A model generated the notes under the pieces. The model saw only the letters and a program-made list of their open reading frames with translations, did no database searches and was not told the DNA's origin. Below, piece after piece: positions 25,787 to 34,266 of a stretch of DNA of 64,000 bases. Location: assembly GCF_002362315.1 (NCBI RefSeq), contig NZ_MTZV01000006.1:2480001-2544000 (forward strand), written 5' to 3'. Position 1 is the stretch's first letter, and the number at the start of each line of letters is the position of its first letter. This DNA comes from Paraburkholderia acidicola (GTDB taxonomy: Bacteria > Pseudomonadota > Gammaproteobacteria > Burkholderiales > Burkholderiaceae). A program made the position numbers and the translations under genes.

Positions 25787-26764
25787 ATGCGAAACAGTTA
25801 CGTAGTGGCTATTGGGCTCGTCAGTTCCGTTCTTGCGCTGACGCTGACCGGTTGTAACCGGAACTCGGGAGCATCTGCATCGAGCGGTGCAAAAAACCTC
25901 GGTGTCGTTCTTCCCAATCTCACCAACCCGTACTACGTGGCGATGAAGAAGAGCTTCGAAGATAGCGGTGCGGCGAAGGGCATGCATGTCGAGGTTTCGA
26001 TCGCGGACAACGACGATGCTCGTGCGCTTTCGCAGGTGCAGAGCTTCGTCCAGCAGAAGGTCGACGCGGTCGCTGTCAATTGCGTGAGTTCGGGGCCGTG
26101 TGTCTCGATCATCTCCGAACTGAACCGCGCGAATATCCCCGCTTTCGCCATCAATATCCTGCCGGACCCCGATGGCATGAAGCAGCAGGGCGCGCACATC
26201 GTGCAGGGTGTGCAAACCGATCAGAAAGCCGGTGGCGTATTTATCGGCCAGCAACTGCTGAAGGACCTGGGCGCCAACGCGCATGCGGTGATCGGGATTG
26301 TCGGTGAACCGACGGCGACGGCGGCCAACGCACGCGATGACGGTTTCAAGCAGGCCATTGCCGCTAACCCGAATCTCAAGGTCGTCGCGCTCGTGAATGG
26401 AAAAGTGGAAGAGACGACGTCTCTTAAGGTGACCACGGAGATGCTTCAAGGCAATCCGGGTATGACCGTCGTCTATTCCGACACTGAGCCGGCAGCACTG
26501 GGCGCGCTCGCTGCAATCAATCAGTTGGGCTTAAAGGACAAGGTGAAGCTCTACGCTTTCGTCGACAAGGAAGGCGTAAAGCAGATCCAGTCCGGCGATG
26601 TCCTGCGCGCCGGGGCGATTCAGGAACCCGTGAGACTCGCCGCATTGCTGGTGGATAGCGTGAGCCAGCAGTTTGCGGGGAAGCCGCTATCGGCGATCGT
26701 GAATAGCCCTCCGTTGCTGGTGAACAAGGCGAATGCCGCCGAGGTCGTAGGCCAGGCCTACTGA
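25787..26764 (+). CDS. Sugar ABC transporter substrate-binding lipoprotein
   Basis: 325 aa. A lipoprotein signal with lipobox LTGC puts Cys at about residue 23. The mature protein is a periplasmic-binding-protein type 1 (RbsB/ XylF-like) fold: NLGVVLPNLTNPYYVAMKKSFEDSG, then DAVAVNCVSS and VQTDQKAGGVFIGQQLL. Cys residues in NCVSSGPCVS are unusual and may form a disulfide. It delivers the sugar to the permease encoded 14 bp upstream. The ligand is unknown; a monosaccharide is expected, and a ketose from the pathway context. Confidence 0.92.
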   Translation: MRNSYVVAIGLVSSVLALTLTGCNRNSGASASSGAKNLGVVLPNLTNPYYVAMKKSFEDSGAAKGMHVEVSIADNDDARALSQVQSFVQQKVDAVAVNCVSSGPCVSIISELNRANIPAFAINILPDPDGMKQQGAHIVQGVQTDQKAGGVFIGQQLLKDLGANAHAVIGIVGEPTATAANARDDGFKQAIAANPNLKVVALVNGKVEETTSLKVTTEMLQGNPGMTVVYSDTEPAALGALAAINQLGLKDKVKLYAFVDKEGVKQIQSGDVLRAGAIQEPVRLAALLVDSVSQQFAGKPLSAIVNSPPLLVNKANAAEVVGQAY

Positions 26765-26778
26765 ACGCTTGCCGGGAT

Positions 26779-26811
26779 AGGGAATCAATAGGGAATCAAT
26801 AGGGATTCAAG
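26779..26811 (+). repeat. Three 11-bp tandem repeats before the ABC ATPase gene
   Basis: AGGGAATCAAT twice in tandem (26779-26789, 26790-26800), then an imperfect third copy AGGGATTCAAG (26801-26811), directly upstream of the ATG at 26814. Each copy contains an AGGGA Shine-Dalgarno-like core, the last nine bases from the start. Confidence 0.85.
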
Positions 26812-26813
26812 CG

Positions 26814-28331
26814 ATGAGTGACAGCGACAGACATTATCGGGCGCGCGACATCAAGGTGTCGTTCGCGGGTGTCCCTGTGTTGCTGGGTGTCGACTTCGAC
26901 GTGGCGCCCGGAAAAATTCATGGCTTGTTCGGCCACAACGGCGCCGGCAAGTCGACCTTGCTCAAGATTCTCGCCGGGGTCAACCAGCAGGACTCCGGGC
27001 AGCTCTTCCTCGGCGACGAATCCATTTCGCTTACGTCGCCGCGCGATGCGTTAAGGCAGGGGATCGCCTGCGTGTATCAGGAACTGCGCCTGATTCCCGG
27101 CATGACTGTGTGGCAGAACCTGTTTCTCGGACGTGAGCTAAGAAAGAACGGCTTGCTCGACGATGTGGCGATGAAGGAGCACACGCGGCACGTCCTGCAG
27201 GACTATAAATTGAAGATGCAGCCTTCCAGCCTCGTGAAGGACCTGTCTCATCCGGACAAGCAGATGCTCGAGGTCGTGGCGAACCTGGACCGCGAGGCGC
27301 GCTTTCTCTTTCTGGATGAACCGACCACGGCGCTCGAGGGCGCTCAGGCTGAAGCGCTGCTGTTGTCGGTGCAACGCATTGCCAGAGAAAAAAATATCGG
27401 CGTGGTGCTGGTATCGCACAAGCTCGACGAGGTGCTCGGTGTGTGCGACGAGGCGACGGTCATGTGCGGCGGCAAGGTGATTTACCACGCCGTGAGCAAC
27501 ATCGCGAAGCAGGACATTGTCGATGCGATCGTTGGCGATGCAGGTCTGGCCGCGGATGAAAATGAGCGTACTTCCCGAAAGCGGGCGGATACCGCATCAA
27601 GCCCCTATCTTGATGTGCGAAGTCTTTGCACCGAACGTCTGCGTGACGTTTCACTTCAGGCGTGGCCAGGCGAGGTCGTCGGTATCTACGGGCTGGCAGG
27701 CGCAGGGCGCACCCGATTCTGTCGCACGCTATATGGCCTGGAAAAATGGCTCGCAGGAGATGTCCAGCTCGCAGGGAAACCTTATCGGGTGTCCGGTCCT
27801 GCAGGCGCAATCAGTCAAGGCGTGGGCTACCTGAGCGAAGAACGCAAGAAAGACGGCATCGTACCGCTGATGTCGAGTTTCACGAACGCGACCTTGCCGA
27901 TCCTGCACCGCTTTCGAAAGCGCATGCTGGTGGACCATAACAAGGCGGCGAGGAGCGCGAGACAGATACTGGTCGAAATGAACGCCCGCGGTGATCTTCG
28001 CGGGCCGATCAAATCGCTCTCGGGCGGGAATCAGCAAAAGATCCTGCTTGCGCGGGTCATGGGTCAGGACGCACAGCTCGTGTTGCTCGACGAGCCGACG
28101 AAGGGCGTCGACATCGGCGCCAAGGCTGACATCTACGCGATCATTCGACGTATGGCGGCTGAGGGGCGTTGCGTCGTGGTTGTATCGAGTGAGGAAGAGG
28201 AGTTGCTCGAGATCGCGGACCGTATCCTCGTATTTCATCAGGGGAGTTGCAACGGGCTCGCTGTCGCTGGCGCCGATCTCAGCATTGCGGGCTTACGTAA
28301 AGCGGCCTGGAACGGCAACGTCGCGCTGTGA
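26814..28331 (+). CDS. Sugar ABC transporter ATPase with two nucleotide-binding domains
   Basis: 505 aa, the RbsA/XylG-type duplicated ATPase. Domain 1: Walker A GHNGAGKSTLL (about 41-51), Walker B LFLDEPTT (about 165). Its signature motif is degenerate (KDLSHPDKQMLEVV instead of LSGGQ). Domain 2 lacks a canonical Walker A (GLAGAGRTRFCRT, about 295) but has a good signature LSGGNQQKILLARV (about 402) and Walker B LVLLDEPTKG. Such asymmetric site composition is normal in this class. It powers uptake through the permease at 24729-25772. Spacing of 49 bp after the binding-protein gene contains the tandem repeats. Confidence 0.93.
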   Translation: MSDSDRHYRARDIKVSFAGVPVLLGVDFDVAPGKIHGLFGHNGAGKSTLLKILAGVNQQDSGQLFLGDESISLTSPRDALRQGIACVYQELRLIPGMTVWQNLFLGRELRKNGLLDDVAMKEHTRHVLQDYKLKMQPSSLVKDLSHPDKQMLEVVANLDREARFLFLDEPTTALEGAQAEALLLSVQRIAREKNIGVVLVSHKLDEVLGVCDEATVMCGGKVIYHAVSNIAKQDIVDAIVGDAGLAADENERTSRKRADTASSPYLDVRSLCTERLRDVSLQAWPGEVVGIYGLAGAGRTRFCRTLYGLEKWLAGDVQLAGKPYRVSGPAGAISQGVGYLSEERKKDGIVPLMSSFTNATLPILHRFRKRMLVDHNKAARSARQILVEMNARGDLRGPIKSLSGGNQQKILLARVMGQDAQLVLLDEPTKGVDIGAKADIYAIIRRMAAEGRCVVVVSSEEEELLEIADRILVFHQGSCNGLAVAGADLSIAGLRKAAWNGNVAL

Positions 28332-28357
28332 AGGATGCGTGATTGAAGTAGCGCCAC

Positions 28358-29149
28358 TCAAGAACCACCAAACCAGTTATACCCCTGGTTCTCCCAGTAA
28401 CCTCCAGGGTATTCATTCGTCACGCTGATCGCCATGATGTGCTTTGGGTTCTTATAACCTAGCTTGGTCGGCATGCGCAGTTTCATCGGGAAGCCGTACT
28501 TCGGCGGTAGCACCTGGCCATCGTAAGTCAGCGTAAGCAGCGTCTGCGCGTGCAGCGCAGTGGGCATGTCGATACTGGTCCAGTAGTTGTCCGCGCAATG
28601 AAACGACACGTACTTCGCCGTGATATCGGCACCGGCCTGCTTCAGGAAGCGTGAGAAACGCACACCACCCCATCGGCCGATCGCACTCCATCCCTCGATG
28701 CAGATATGACGCGTGATCTGGTCTTCCTGCGGCAGGGTACGCAGTTCGTCGAGCGTCCAGACGCGTTTTCCACGTACAAGACCACTTACCTGAAGCCGGT
28801 AAGTCGCAGCGTCGACTTCAGGCACATCATCGATGCCGTAAAACGCGTTGAACGGAAACGGCCGCGTGATCATCGATTCCGGATACGTCGGCGCCATCTC
28901 GTTCGGATTGAACAGCAATGCCTGCACGTCGTCGTTGAAGAACGACATTTTGCGCAGCATGGTGTTCACGGACTTGTCGTTGGTCAGATCGCAGCCCGAT
29001 AGCATCGCTATGCCACCGAGCGTGAGAATCCGTTTGCCAAGCAACCGGCGCGCGGGATTCTTTAGTTCGTTGCGCGCATCCTTGATGATCGATTCAGTAT
29101 GCGTCGGGAGGAACGTATCGGTTTTGCCGGGGTTTTTGCGAAAACTCAT
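28358..29149 (-). CDS. Sulfite-oxidase-fold molybdopterin oxidoreductase
   Basis: 263 aa. The oxidoreductase molybdopterin-binding domain covers about 105-255 and includes ITRHICIEGWSAIGRWGG, whose Cys150 is the expected molybdenum ligand, then SFHCADNYWTSIDMP and GFPMKLRMPTKLGYKNPKHI. The N-terminus has a twin-arginine-like ARRLLGKR followed by a hydrophobic stretch and a lipobox, LSGC with Cys53, suggesting Tat export and lipid anchoring. It is shorter than MsrP (about 330 aa) and the immediate partner is a four-His cytochrome b, encoded 2 bp upstream, so electrons probably flow between quinone pool and the molybdenum site. Substrate unknown. Confidence 0.87.
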   Translation of the reverse strand: MSFRKNPGKTDTFLPTHTESIIKDARNELKNPARRLLGKRILTLGGIAMLSGCDLTNDKSVNTMLRKMSFFNDDVQALLFNPNEMAPTYPESMITRPFPFNAFYGIDDVPEVDAATYRLQVSGLVRGKRVWTLDELRTLPQEDQITRHICIEGWSAIGRWGGVRFSRFLKQAGADITAKYVSFHCADNYWTSIDMPTALHAQTLLTLTYDGQVLPPKYGFPMKLRMPTKLGYKNPKHIMAISVTNEYPGGYWENQGYNWFGGS

Positions 29150-29151
29150 GA

Positions 29152-29745
29152 TTAGCGTCCGCGGATCATCAGAAGCAGCGAGCGCGGCACCAGCGCAACC
29201 ATGACGACGTGCACGAAGAAGAACGCTACCAGCACGCTCATTGCACAGAAATGCACGATGCGTGCGTTGTCATACCCGCCCATCAATGTACGCAGCAGCG
29301 GGAATTGCACCGACTTCCAGATCGCCAGTCCCGACAGGATTATTACCACGATATCGACGATGACGACCAGGTAGGCGAACTTCTGTACCGCGTTGTAGCG
29401 CGAGAGGTCTTCATGCCCGAGCGTGCCGCGCAACGCGGCGATGAGATCGGTGACGAGCGATCTGGGGCTGATGGGCAACAGTTTGCGGTGCAGACGTCCC
29501 GAGACGAGATTCAAGCCGAGGTAGACGAGGAAGTTGGTGATCAGCAGCCACATGACGGCGAAGTGCCACAGCAGCGCACCGCCAAGCCATCCGCCTAGCG
29601 TGATGACGGCAGGGAACCGAAAGGATGGAAAAATCGGTGAGGCGTCGTAGACCTGCCAGCCGCTCAGCACCATCAGGATGACTGCGAGCGCGTTAATCCA
29701 GTGTGTAATGCGGACCCAGGCGGGTTGAATCGTTACGTGGCTCAA
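29152..29745 (-). CDS. Membrane cytochrome b561-type electron carrier
   Basis: 197 aa from a TTG start at 29745 (no nearby in-frame ATG gives the first helix). Four transmembrane segments (about 12-30, 55-78, 122-142, 165-190) with candidate haem ligands His15, His61, His165 and His179, the pattern of the cytochrome b561 / NiFe-hydrogenase b-type family. It ends 2 bp before the start of the molybdoenzyme gene, so both are one operon and the cytochrome most likely exchanges electrons with that enzyme at the periplasmic face. Confidence 0.88.
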   Translation of the reverse strand: MSHVTIQPAWVRITHWINALAVILMVLSGWQVYDASPIFPSFRFPAVITLGGWLGGALLWHFAVMWLLITNFLVYLGLNLVSGRLHRKLLPISPRSLVTDLIAALRGTLGHEDLSRYNAVQKFAYLVVIVDIVVIILSGLAIWKSVQFPLLRTLMGGYDNARIVHFCAMSVLVAFFFVHVVMVALVPRSLLLMIRGR

Positions 29746-29766
29746 AGCGATCTCGTGGTCTTTAAA

Positions 29767-29792
29767 GAGGCCGGCCCCAGCGGACCGGCCTC
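29767..29792 (-). terminator. Hairpin after the secreted-protein gene
   Basis: Stem GAGGCCGG (29767-29774) / CCGGCCTC (29785-29792) with a two-base-pair extension across one mismatch; on the minus strand it is followed by TTTAAAG. GC-rich stem just after the stop of the gene at 29798-30424; the T-tract is short. Confidence 0.6.
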
Positions 29793-29797
29793 ACGCA

Positions 29798-30424
29798 TTA
29801 AAACGCGGGCGCTACGCCATCCTTTTCGACAAACAGCACGTGCGCGTCATACACGCCACCGGTACCCGGTGTCACCACGAGGAACACTTTCTTGCCTGCC
29901 GTCAGATCCGTTCTGGCCGCCGGTACGGGCGTCACGACCGGCACATTGGCCGGCACGGTCACCGTGCTGTTGCCGCCCTTGTACGACAGATGCAGTTCGC
30001 GGCCGCTCGTGCCCGTCACAACCGACACCACGTTTGCATTCGTCATCGTGCTGCTCGGACCGAAGTCATAAGCGAAGTGGCCTTCTGCGGTGCCACGTGC
30101 CGCATCGGGAAACACGATCATCGACGTGGCTGTCAGCTTTCCGTCGGGGCCGGTAATCGCCGGCGTTCCCACGTAAGTACCGACTTTGGCGTCACCAAGT
30201 TTGGCGGGCTTAAGAGCCGAGACGCCGACGTCCGGTTTGACATCGACAGACACGGTGTCTCCACTGTTGCGATGTACGGTCAGCGTTTCGCCCGTGAACG
30301 ACACGATGTCGCCACGAATCCGTTCCGGCTTGACGTCGGGAGCTTGCGCGAAAGATGCGCTCGAGAATGCAACGGCGGCCAACAGAACACCTAGTTTGAT
30401 TTGAATCGACACGAGTGACTCCAT
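29798..30424 (-). CDS. Secreted beta-rich protein, function unknown (DUF5666-like)
   Basis: 208 aa. A signal peptide (VLLAAVAFSSASFA|QA) leads to a mature protein dominated by short beta-strand segments: ERIRGDIVSFTGETLTVHRNSGDTVSVDVKPD, KLGDAKVGTYVGTPAI, and a Gly/Thr/Val-rich C-terminal half. The opening resembles the DUF5666/OB-like modules that begin with RGxVxxxxGxxLxV, but the match is weak. It lies upstream of the cytochrome b/molybdoenzyme operon on the same strand, separated by a hairpin terminator, so a functional link is uncertain. Confidence 0.65.
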   Translation of the reverse strand: MESLVSIQIKLGVLLAAVAFSSASFAQAPDVKPERIRGDIVSFTGETLTVHRNSGDTVSVDVKPDVGVSALKPAKLGDAKVGTYVGTPAITGPDGKLTATSMIVFPDAARGTAEGHFAYDFGPSSTMTNANVVSVVTGTSGRELHLSYKGGNSTVTVPANVPVVTPVPAARTDLTAGKKVFLVVTPGTGGVYDAHVLFVEKDGVAPAF

Positions 30425-30473
30425 CTATATGAATGCGATTGAATCGGGACGCTATGTGCTAGCTGCAAGCGGC

Positions 30474-30779
30474 TCAGGGCAATTGATTTTTCATGCCGAG
30501 CACATCGATCGATTCGATCGAAGGCGGGCTTGCCAGCATCTCGGCGGCGCGCGACATCAGCACATTGGCCATGCTGCCGTGCAGGTGTGCCTGGCGATGC
30601 TCGTCATTTGCAAATGCGTCGAACACACCAAACGTCGTCGGCGATAGCTTGAGCGCAAACCAGATGGGCGTAGTCGCTTCCCGATGGGTCATTTCAAGGC
30701 CTGCGGTAAGGAAGTCTTCTACCGCTTGCTCTTTTCCCGGTTTGGCTTCAAGGCGGACAAATAACGCTTTAGTGATCAT
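30474..30779 (-). CDS. ABM-domain (quinol monooxygenase-like) small protein, copy 2
   Basis: 101 aa from the ATG at 30779 with GGAG upstream. Single ABM domain, MITKALFVRLEAKPGKEQAV through IWFALKLSPTTFGVFDAFAND and ending IDVLGMKNQLP. It is a paralogue of the 101-aa protein at 16155-16460 (about 25 differences by eye). The two also share the leader DNA upstream of the start, including the stretch CACCGCATGAACC. Divergent from the PrpD-like gene with 296 bp between them. A cofactor-free oxygenase or a protective role against quinones or reactive carbonyls is possible from the family; nothing in the sequence decides. Confidence 0.82.
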   Translation of the reverse strand: MITKALFVRLEAKPGKEQAVEDFLTAGLEMTHREATTPIWFALKLSPTTFGVFDAFANDEHRQAHLHGSMANVLMSRAAEMLASPPSIESIDVLGMKNQLP

Positions 30780-31075
30780 CTTTGCTCTCCAATGTTCGCG
30801 TGACAGGTTCATGCGGTGAACCGGAGTGTACAAAGAGCGAACAAGGGGGAATACAGTCTCAATCGACAGTTTTGATATCAAAACCGCCACGTGGTCGGGC
30901 AGTGCTTCGAGAGTGGTGCTGTAGACGGGATGCGCGGACTTGTTCCTCACGCGCAAAATAGTTGATCCATGACGGGTGTTTGCCCGGCGCATGAAACCAA
31001 CTAGATTGCGCATGTGTTGAGCCTATGAATTTGCCTCCCCGCGCGACACGCTGTTTACCGTGAGAACTTCGCCAT
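30780..31075. promoter_or_regulatory. Divergent region carrying the duplicated ABM leader
   Basis: Between the ABM copy 2 and PrpD-like genes; no further gene is supported. Positions 30780-30843 (minus strand) closely match 16085-16154 (plus strand), including TTTGTACA, CACCGCATGAACC and TTGGAGA/CTGGAGA, so promoter and ribosome-binding site were duplicated with the gene. Confidence 0.6.
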
Positions 31076-32485
31076 ATGAGTACGCCTACCATTGCTCAAC
31101 GCATCGGCCAGTTCGCTTTCGATGCGCGCGTCCAGCACCTCACACCGCAGTCGCGGACCCTGTTCAAGCGAAACATCCTCGATAGCCTCGGCTGCGCGAT
31201 AGGTGCGTTGTCGGGCAAACCGTTCAAGGCGTTGCGCGAGCAGTTCGACGAATACGGCCGCTCGGGTGCGTGCACGCTGATTGGTGGTGGCAGCACGTCG
31301 CCGGATCAGGCCGCGTTGTACAACTCGGGCCTCGTGCGTTATGTCGATCTGCTCGATAGTTACATGTCGCCAGGTGGTCTCTGTCACCCCAGCGATAACT
31401 TCGGCACGATCCTCGCGGCTGCCGACCACGCATCGGCAAGTGGCGAGGATTTCATGCTCGCGCTCGCCGTCGCGTACGAGATCGGCGCTCGCATCACCGC
31501 GATCGTTCCGGTGATGGCGAAGGGATTCAACCACGCCATTCAACTGGCGATGTCGTCGGCGGCGGGTTCGGGCAAGTTGTTCGGCCTCGATGCTGAACAA
31601 CTCGCGCATGCCATCACGATTGCCACCGTGGATAACATCTCGTTGTCCTGCGTCCATTCCGAGCCCGTATCGCAATGGAAGGGTTTCTCACCGGCTATTA
31701 CCGGCATGCGTGCAATCTACTCGGCGTCGCTTGCCAAGCGCGGCTTTACGGGTCCGCTTCGTCTGTTCGAAGGGCCGAATGGGCTCGTGCGTATGTTCGA
31801 TCAGCCGCTCGAAGTCGACTGGAACGATCAGAGGCTCGAAGTCATTCATGAAACGGTGATGAAGAAATTCTGTTCGCTGATTCACGGACAACCCGTGCTC
31901 GAAGCAACGCTCGATCTGAAGCGTCGGCACAGCCTGAAGAGCGAGGACGTCGAAGAAGTTGTGTGCGATATCTTCCAGACCGGATTCGATATCGCGGGAG
32001 GAGGCGGTTTCGGCCCGAAGGACGAGCCGCAGACCAAGGAGCAGGCCGACTACAACCTCAAGTACCTGATTGCGGTCGTACTGATCGACGACGAAGTGGG
32101 GCCGGCGCAGCTCGAACCGGAACGCGTTCAGGCCGCCGACACACAGGCATTGCTCAAGAGAGTCACGGTGCGGCCCGACATCGAATTCAGCAAGCAGTAC
32201 CCACATGCGCTAAACACCCGGGTGACGATTCGCTGCAGGGATGGGCAGGTGTTCTCAAAGGAACATGTGGGCTTTGAAGGCGGGCTCGACAACCCGTTCA
32301 CATGGGAGCGGACCGTCGAGAAATTCCACTGGCTAAGTGAGCCATACGCGGATGAAGCGCTGCGAGGCCAGATCATCGATCTGGTATCTAGACTCGATCA
32401 ACGTCCGATCAAGGAGCTAATGCCACTCCTCGCTAAAGTGAGTCCGCAACCGCGCTACCCGGCAAAACACCCGGGCATTCAATAA
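31076..32485 (+). CDS. MmgE/PrpD family protein
   Basis: 469 aa, full length for the 2-methylcitrate dehydratase / cis-aconitate decarboxylase superfamily. Family features visible: RNILDSLGCAIGAL near residue 30, the active-site region SPGGLCHPSDNFGTILAAAD (about 100-120), ITIATVDNISLSC, and the C-terminal RCRDGQVFSKE-HVGFEGGLDNPFTWERTVEKF. PrpD proper dehydrates 2-methylcitrate, but no prpB/prpC genes are near, so another substrate (an itaconate- or malate-type acid) is possible. It is convergent with the acyl-CoA synthetase: the two stop codons abut exactly at 32485/32486. Confidence 0.85.
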   Translation: MSTPTIAQRIGQFAFDARVQHLTPQSRTLFKRNILDSLGCAIGALSGKPFKALREQFDEYGRSGACTLIGGGSTSPDQAALYNSGLVRYVDLLDSYMSPGGLCHPSDNFGTILAAADHASASGEDFMLALAVAYEIGARITAIVPVMAKGFNHAIQLAMSSAAGSGKLFGLDAEQLAHAITIATVDNISLSCVHSEPVSQWKGFSPAITGMRAIYSASLAKRGFTGPLRLFEGPNGLVRMFDQPLEVDWNDQRLEVIHETVMKKFCSLIHGQPVLEATLDLKRRHSLKSEDVEEVVCDIFQTGFDIAGGGGFGPKDEPQTKEQADYNLKYLIAVVLIDDEVGPAQLEPERVQAADTQALLKRVTVRPDIEFSKQYPHALNTRVTIRCRDGQVFSKEHVGFEGGLDNPFTWERTVEKFHWLSEPYADEALRGQIIDLVSRLDQRPIKELMPLLAKVSPQPRYPAKHPGIQ

Positions 32486-34135
32486 TCACGACCCCGCGCC
32501 TCCGTCTATCGCGCTGCTGGATTTCAGCCGCGTACGCAGTTCAAACTTCTGGATCTTCCCAGTCGACGTTTTAGGCAACTCGCCGAAGACAACGGCTTTC
32601 GGCAGTTTGAAGCTCGCGAGAAACAGACGACAGTGCGCGATGATTTCTTCGGCCGTGGCGCCCGCTCCCTCTTTCAGCTCGACAAACGCACACGGAACCT
32701 CACCCCATTTCGGGTCCGGCATGGCTACCACGGCGGCCAGCGAAACCGCAGGGTGCCGGTACAACGCGTCTTCGACCTCGATGCTCGAAATGTTTTCCCC
32801 GCCGGAAATGATGATGTCTTTGCTCCGATCGCGGACGCGAATGTAGCCGTCGGGCATCAGCACACCGAGATCGCCGGTGTGGAACCAGCCACCTCGAAAG
32901 GCCTCTTCGGTGGCGCGCTCGTTTTTCAGGTACCCCTTCATGCAGATGTTGCCGCGAAATGCGATCTCGCCGAGTGTCTCGCCGTCGTTCGGTACCGGAT
33001 CGAGTGTGTCGGGGTTCACGACCGTTGCAGCGGCCTGCAGGTGATAGCGCACGCCTTGCCGTGCATTGAGGCTCGCCAGTTCATCCTCACTCGCGCTATC
33101 CCAGTGCGTCTGCCGGGCGCATACCGACGCCGGTCCATAGACTTCGGTGAGACCGTACACATGCGTCAGATCGAAACCGATCTGCTTCATCTTCGCAATG
33201 ATCGCAGGTGCAGGCGCCGCACCGGCCACCATGGTCGCGACCCGATGTTCGATTCCGTCACGCCACGTCTCTGGCGCATTGGCCAATGCACTCTGGACGA
33301 TCGGCGCACCACAGTAGTGGGTGACGCCTTCTACCCGGATCAGGTCGAACACGGTCTTCGGGTCGAATTTACGCAGACAGACATTGACGCCGGCACGTGC
33401 CGCCACGGTCCACGGAAAACACCAGCCGTTGCAATGGAACAGCGGTAGCGTCCAGAGGTAGACCGGATGTTTAGGCATATCCCACTCGAGGATATTGCTC
33501 AAGGCATTCAGGTAGGCGCCACGATGATGGTAGACCACACCCTTCGGGTCCCCGGTCGTACCCGACGTGTAGTTCAGCGCGATCGCGTCCCATTCGTCGG
33601 CAGGCGGCTGCCAGGCGAATTGCGGGTCGCCGCCTTGCAGGAAAACTTCGTAGTCGGTTGCGCGCGGAAACCTGTGCGGATCCGCGGCCATAACGTCGCT
33701 GACACTGACGATAAGCAGATCCGGAAACTCGAGCGCGGCCCGCTGTGCCAGCTCGGCATACTCGGTGTCGACGATCAGCACTCTCGCTTCGCCATGTCGC
33801 AGCATGAAGAGGATCGAAGAGGGTTCGAGCCGTGTATTCAGCGTGTTGAGCACCGCGCCCGCCATTGGCACGCCGAAATGCGCCTCGATCATCGGAGGAA
33901 TGTTGGGAAGCAGCGCGGCGACGGTATCGCCGCGTCCTATCCCCGCGCGCTGCAGCGCGCCAGCGAGGCGCCGGGTCCGTTCATAGGTCTCGCTCCACGT
34001 GCGGCGGGTCGCACCGTACACGACGCCCAGGCGGTCACCGTAGACTTCGGCGGCACGCGCAATGAAATCGATGGGTGTGAGCGGAACGTAGTTGGCCTCG
34101 CGGCGGCCCAGGCCTTCCTCGAAGATATGCGACAT
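32486..34135 (-). CDS. AMP-forming acyl-CoA synthetase
   Basis: 549 aa from the ATG at 34135, with GGGGAGA upstream. ANL-superfamily adenylate-forming enzyme: ATP-binding loop LNYTSGTTGDPKGVVYHHRG (about 175-194), HVYGLTEVYGP (about 310), TGDLGVLMPDGYIRVRDRSKD hinge (about 410-430), and the catalytic Lys in KTSTGKIQKFELR (about 530). The residues LTPIDFIARAAEVYGDR at the start and overall length match the medium/long-chain or 3-methylmercaptopropionate/benzoate-CoA-ligase-like group. It makes an acyl-CoA from acid, ATP and CoA. It might supply acyl-CoA starters, but it is separated from the biosynthetic cluster by a phosphoesterase gene and terminator-like hairpin, so I treat it as outside. 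Confidence 0.9.
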   Translation of the reverse strand: MSHIFEEGLGRREANYVPLTPIDFIARAAEVYGDRLGVVYGATRRTWSETYERTRRLAGALQRAGIGRGDTVAALLPNIPPMIEAHFGVPMAGAVLNTLNTRLEPSSILFMLRHGEARVLIVDTEYAELAQRAALEFPDLLIVSVSDVMAADPHRFPRATDYEVFLQGGDPQFAWQPPADEWDAIALNYTSGTTGDPKGVVYHHRGAYLNALSNILEWDMPKHPVYLWTLPLFHCNGWCFPWTVAARAGVNVCLRKFDPKTVFDLIRVEGVTHYCGAPIVQSALANAPETWRDGIEHRVATMVAGAAPAPAIIAKMKQIGFDLTHVYGLTEVYGPASVCARQTHWDSASEDELASLNARQGVRYHLQAAATVVNPDTLDPVPNDGETLGEIAFRGNICMKGYLKNERATEEAFRGGWFHTGDLGVLMPDGYIRVRDRSKDIIISGGENISSIEVEDALYRHPAVSLAAVVAMPDPKWGEVPCAFVELKEGAGATAEEIIAHCRLFLASFKLPKAVVFGELPKTSTGKIQKFELRTRLKSSSAIDGGAGS

Positions 34136-34266
34136 CGAACTGTCTCCCCGGGAGATATACGCTCCCATTTGCTTTCCGTATCCTGTGCAATCGATGCGCG
34201 CGATTTCGCACGCTTGCCGAGGAACATCAGGCTATGGTACTCGCGACTTCCCCGGCGACGCCGTAA

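Noticed and set aside
28358..29149. MsrP (periplasmic methionine sulfoxide reductase)
   Set aside because: The protein is about 70 residues shorter, has a lipobox, and its partner is a b561-type cytochrome not clearly MsrQ; a general sulfite-oxidase-fold label is safer.
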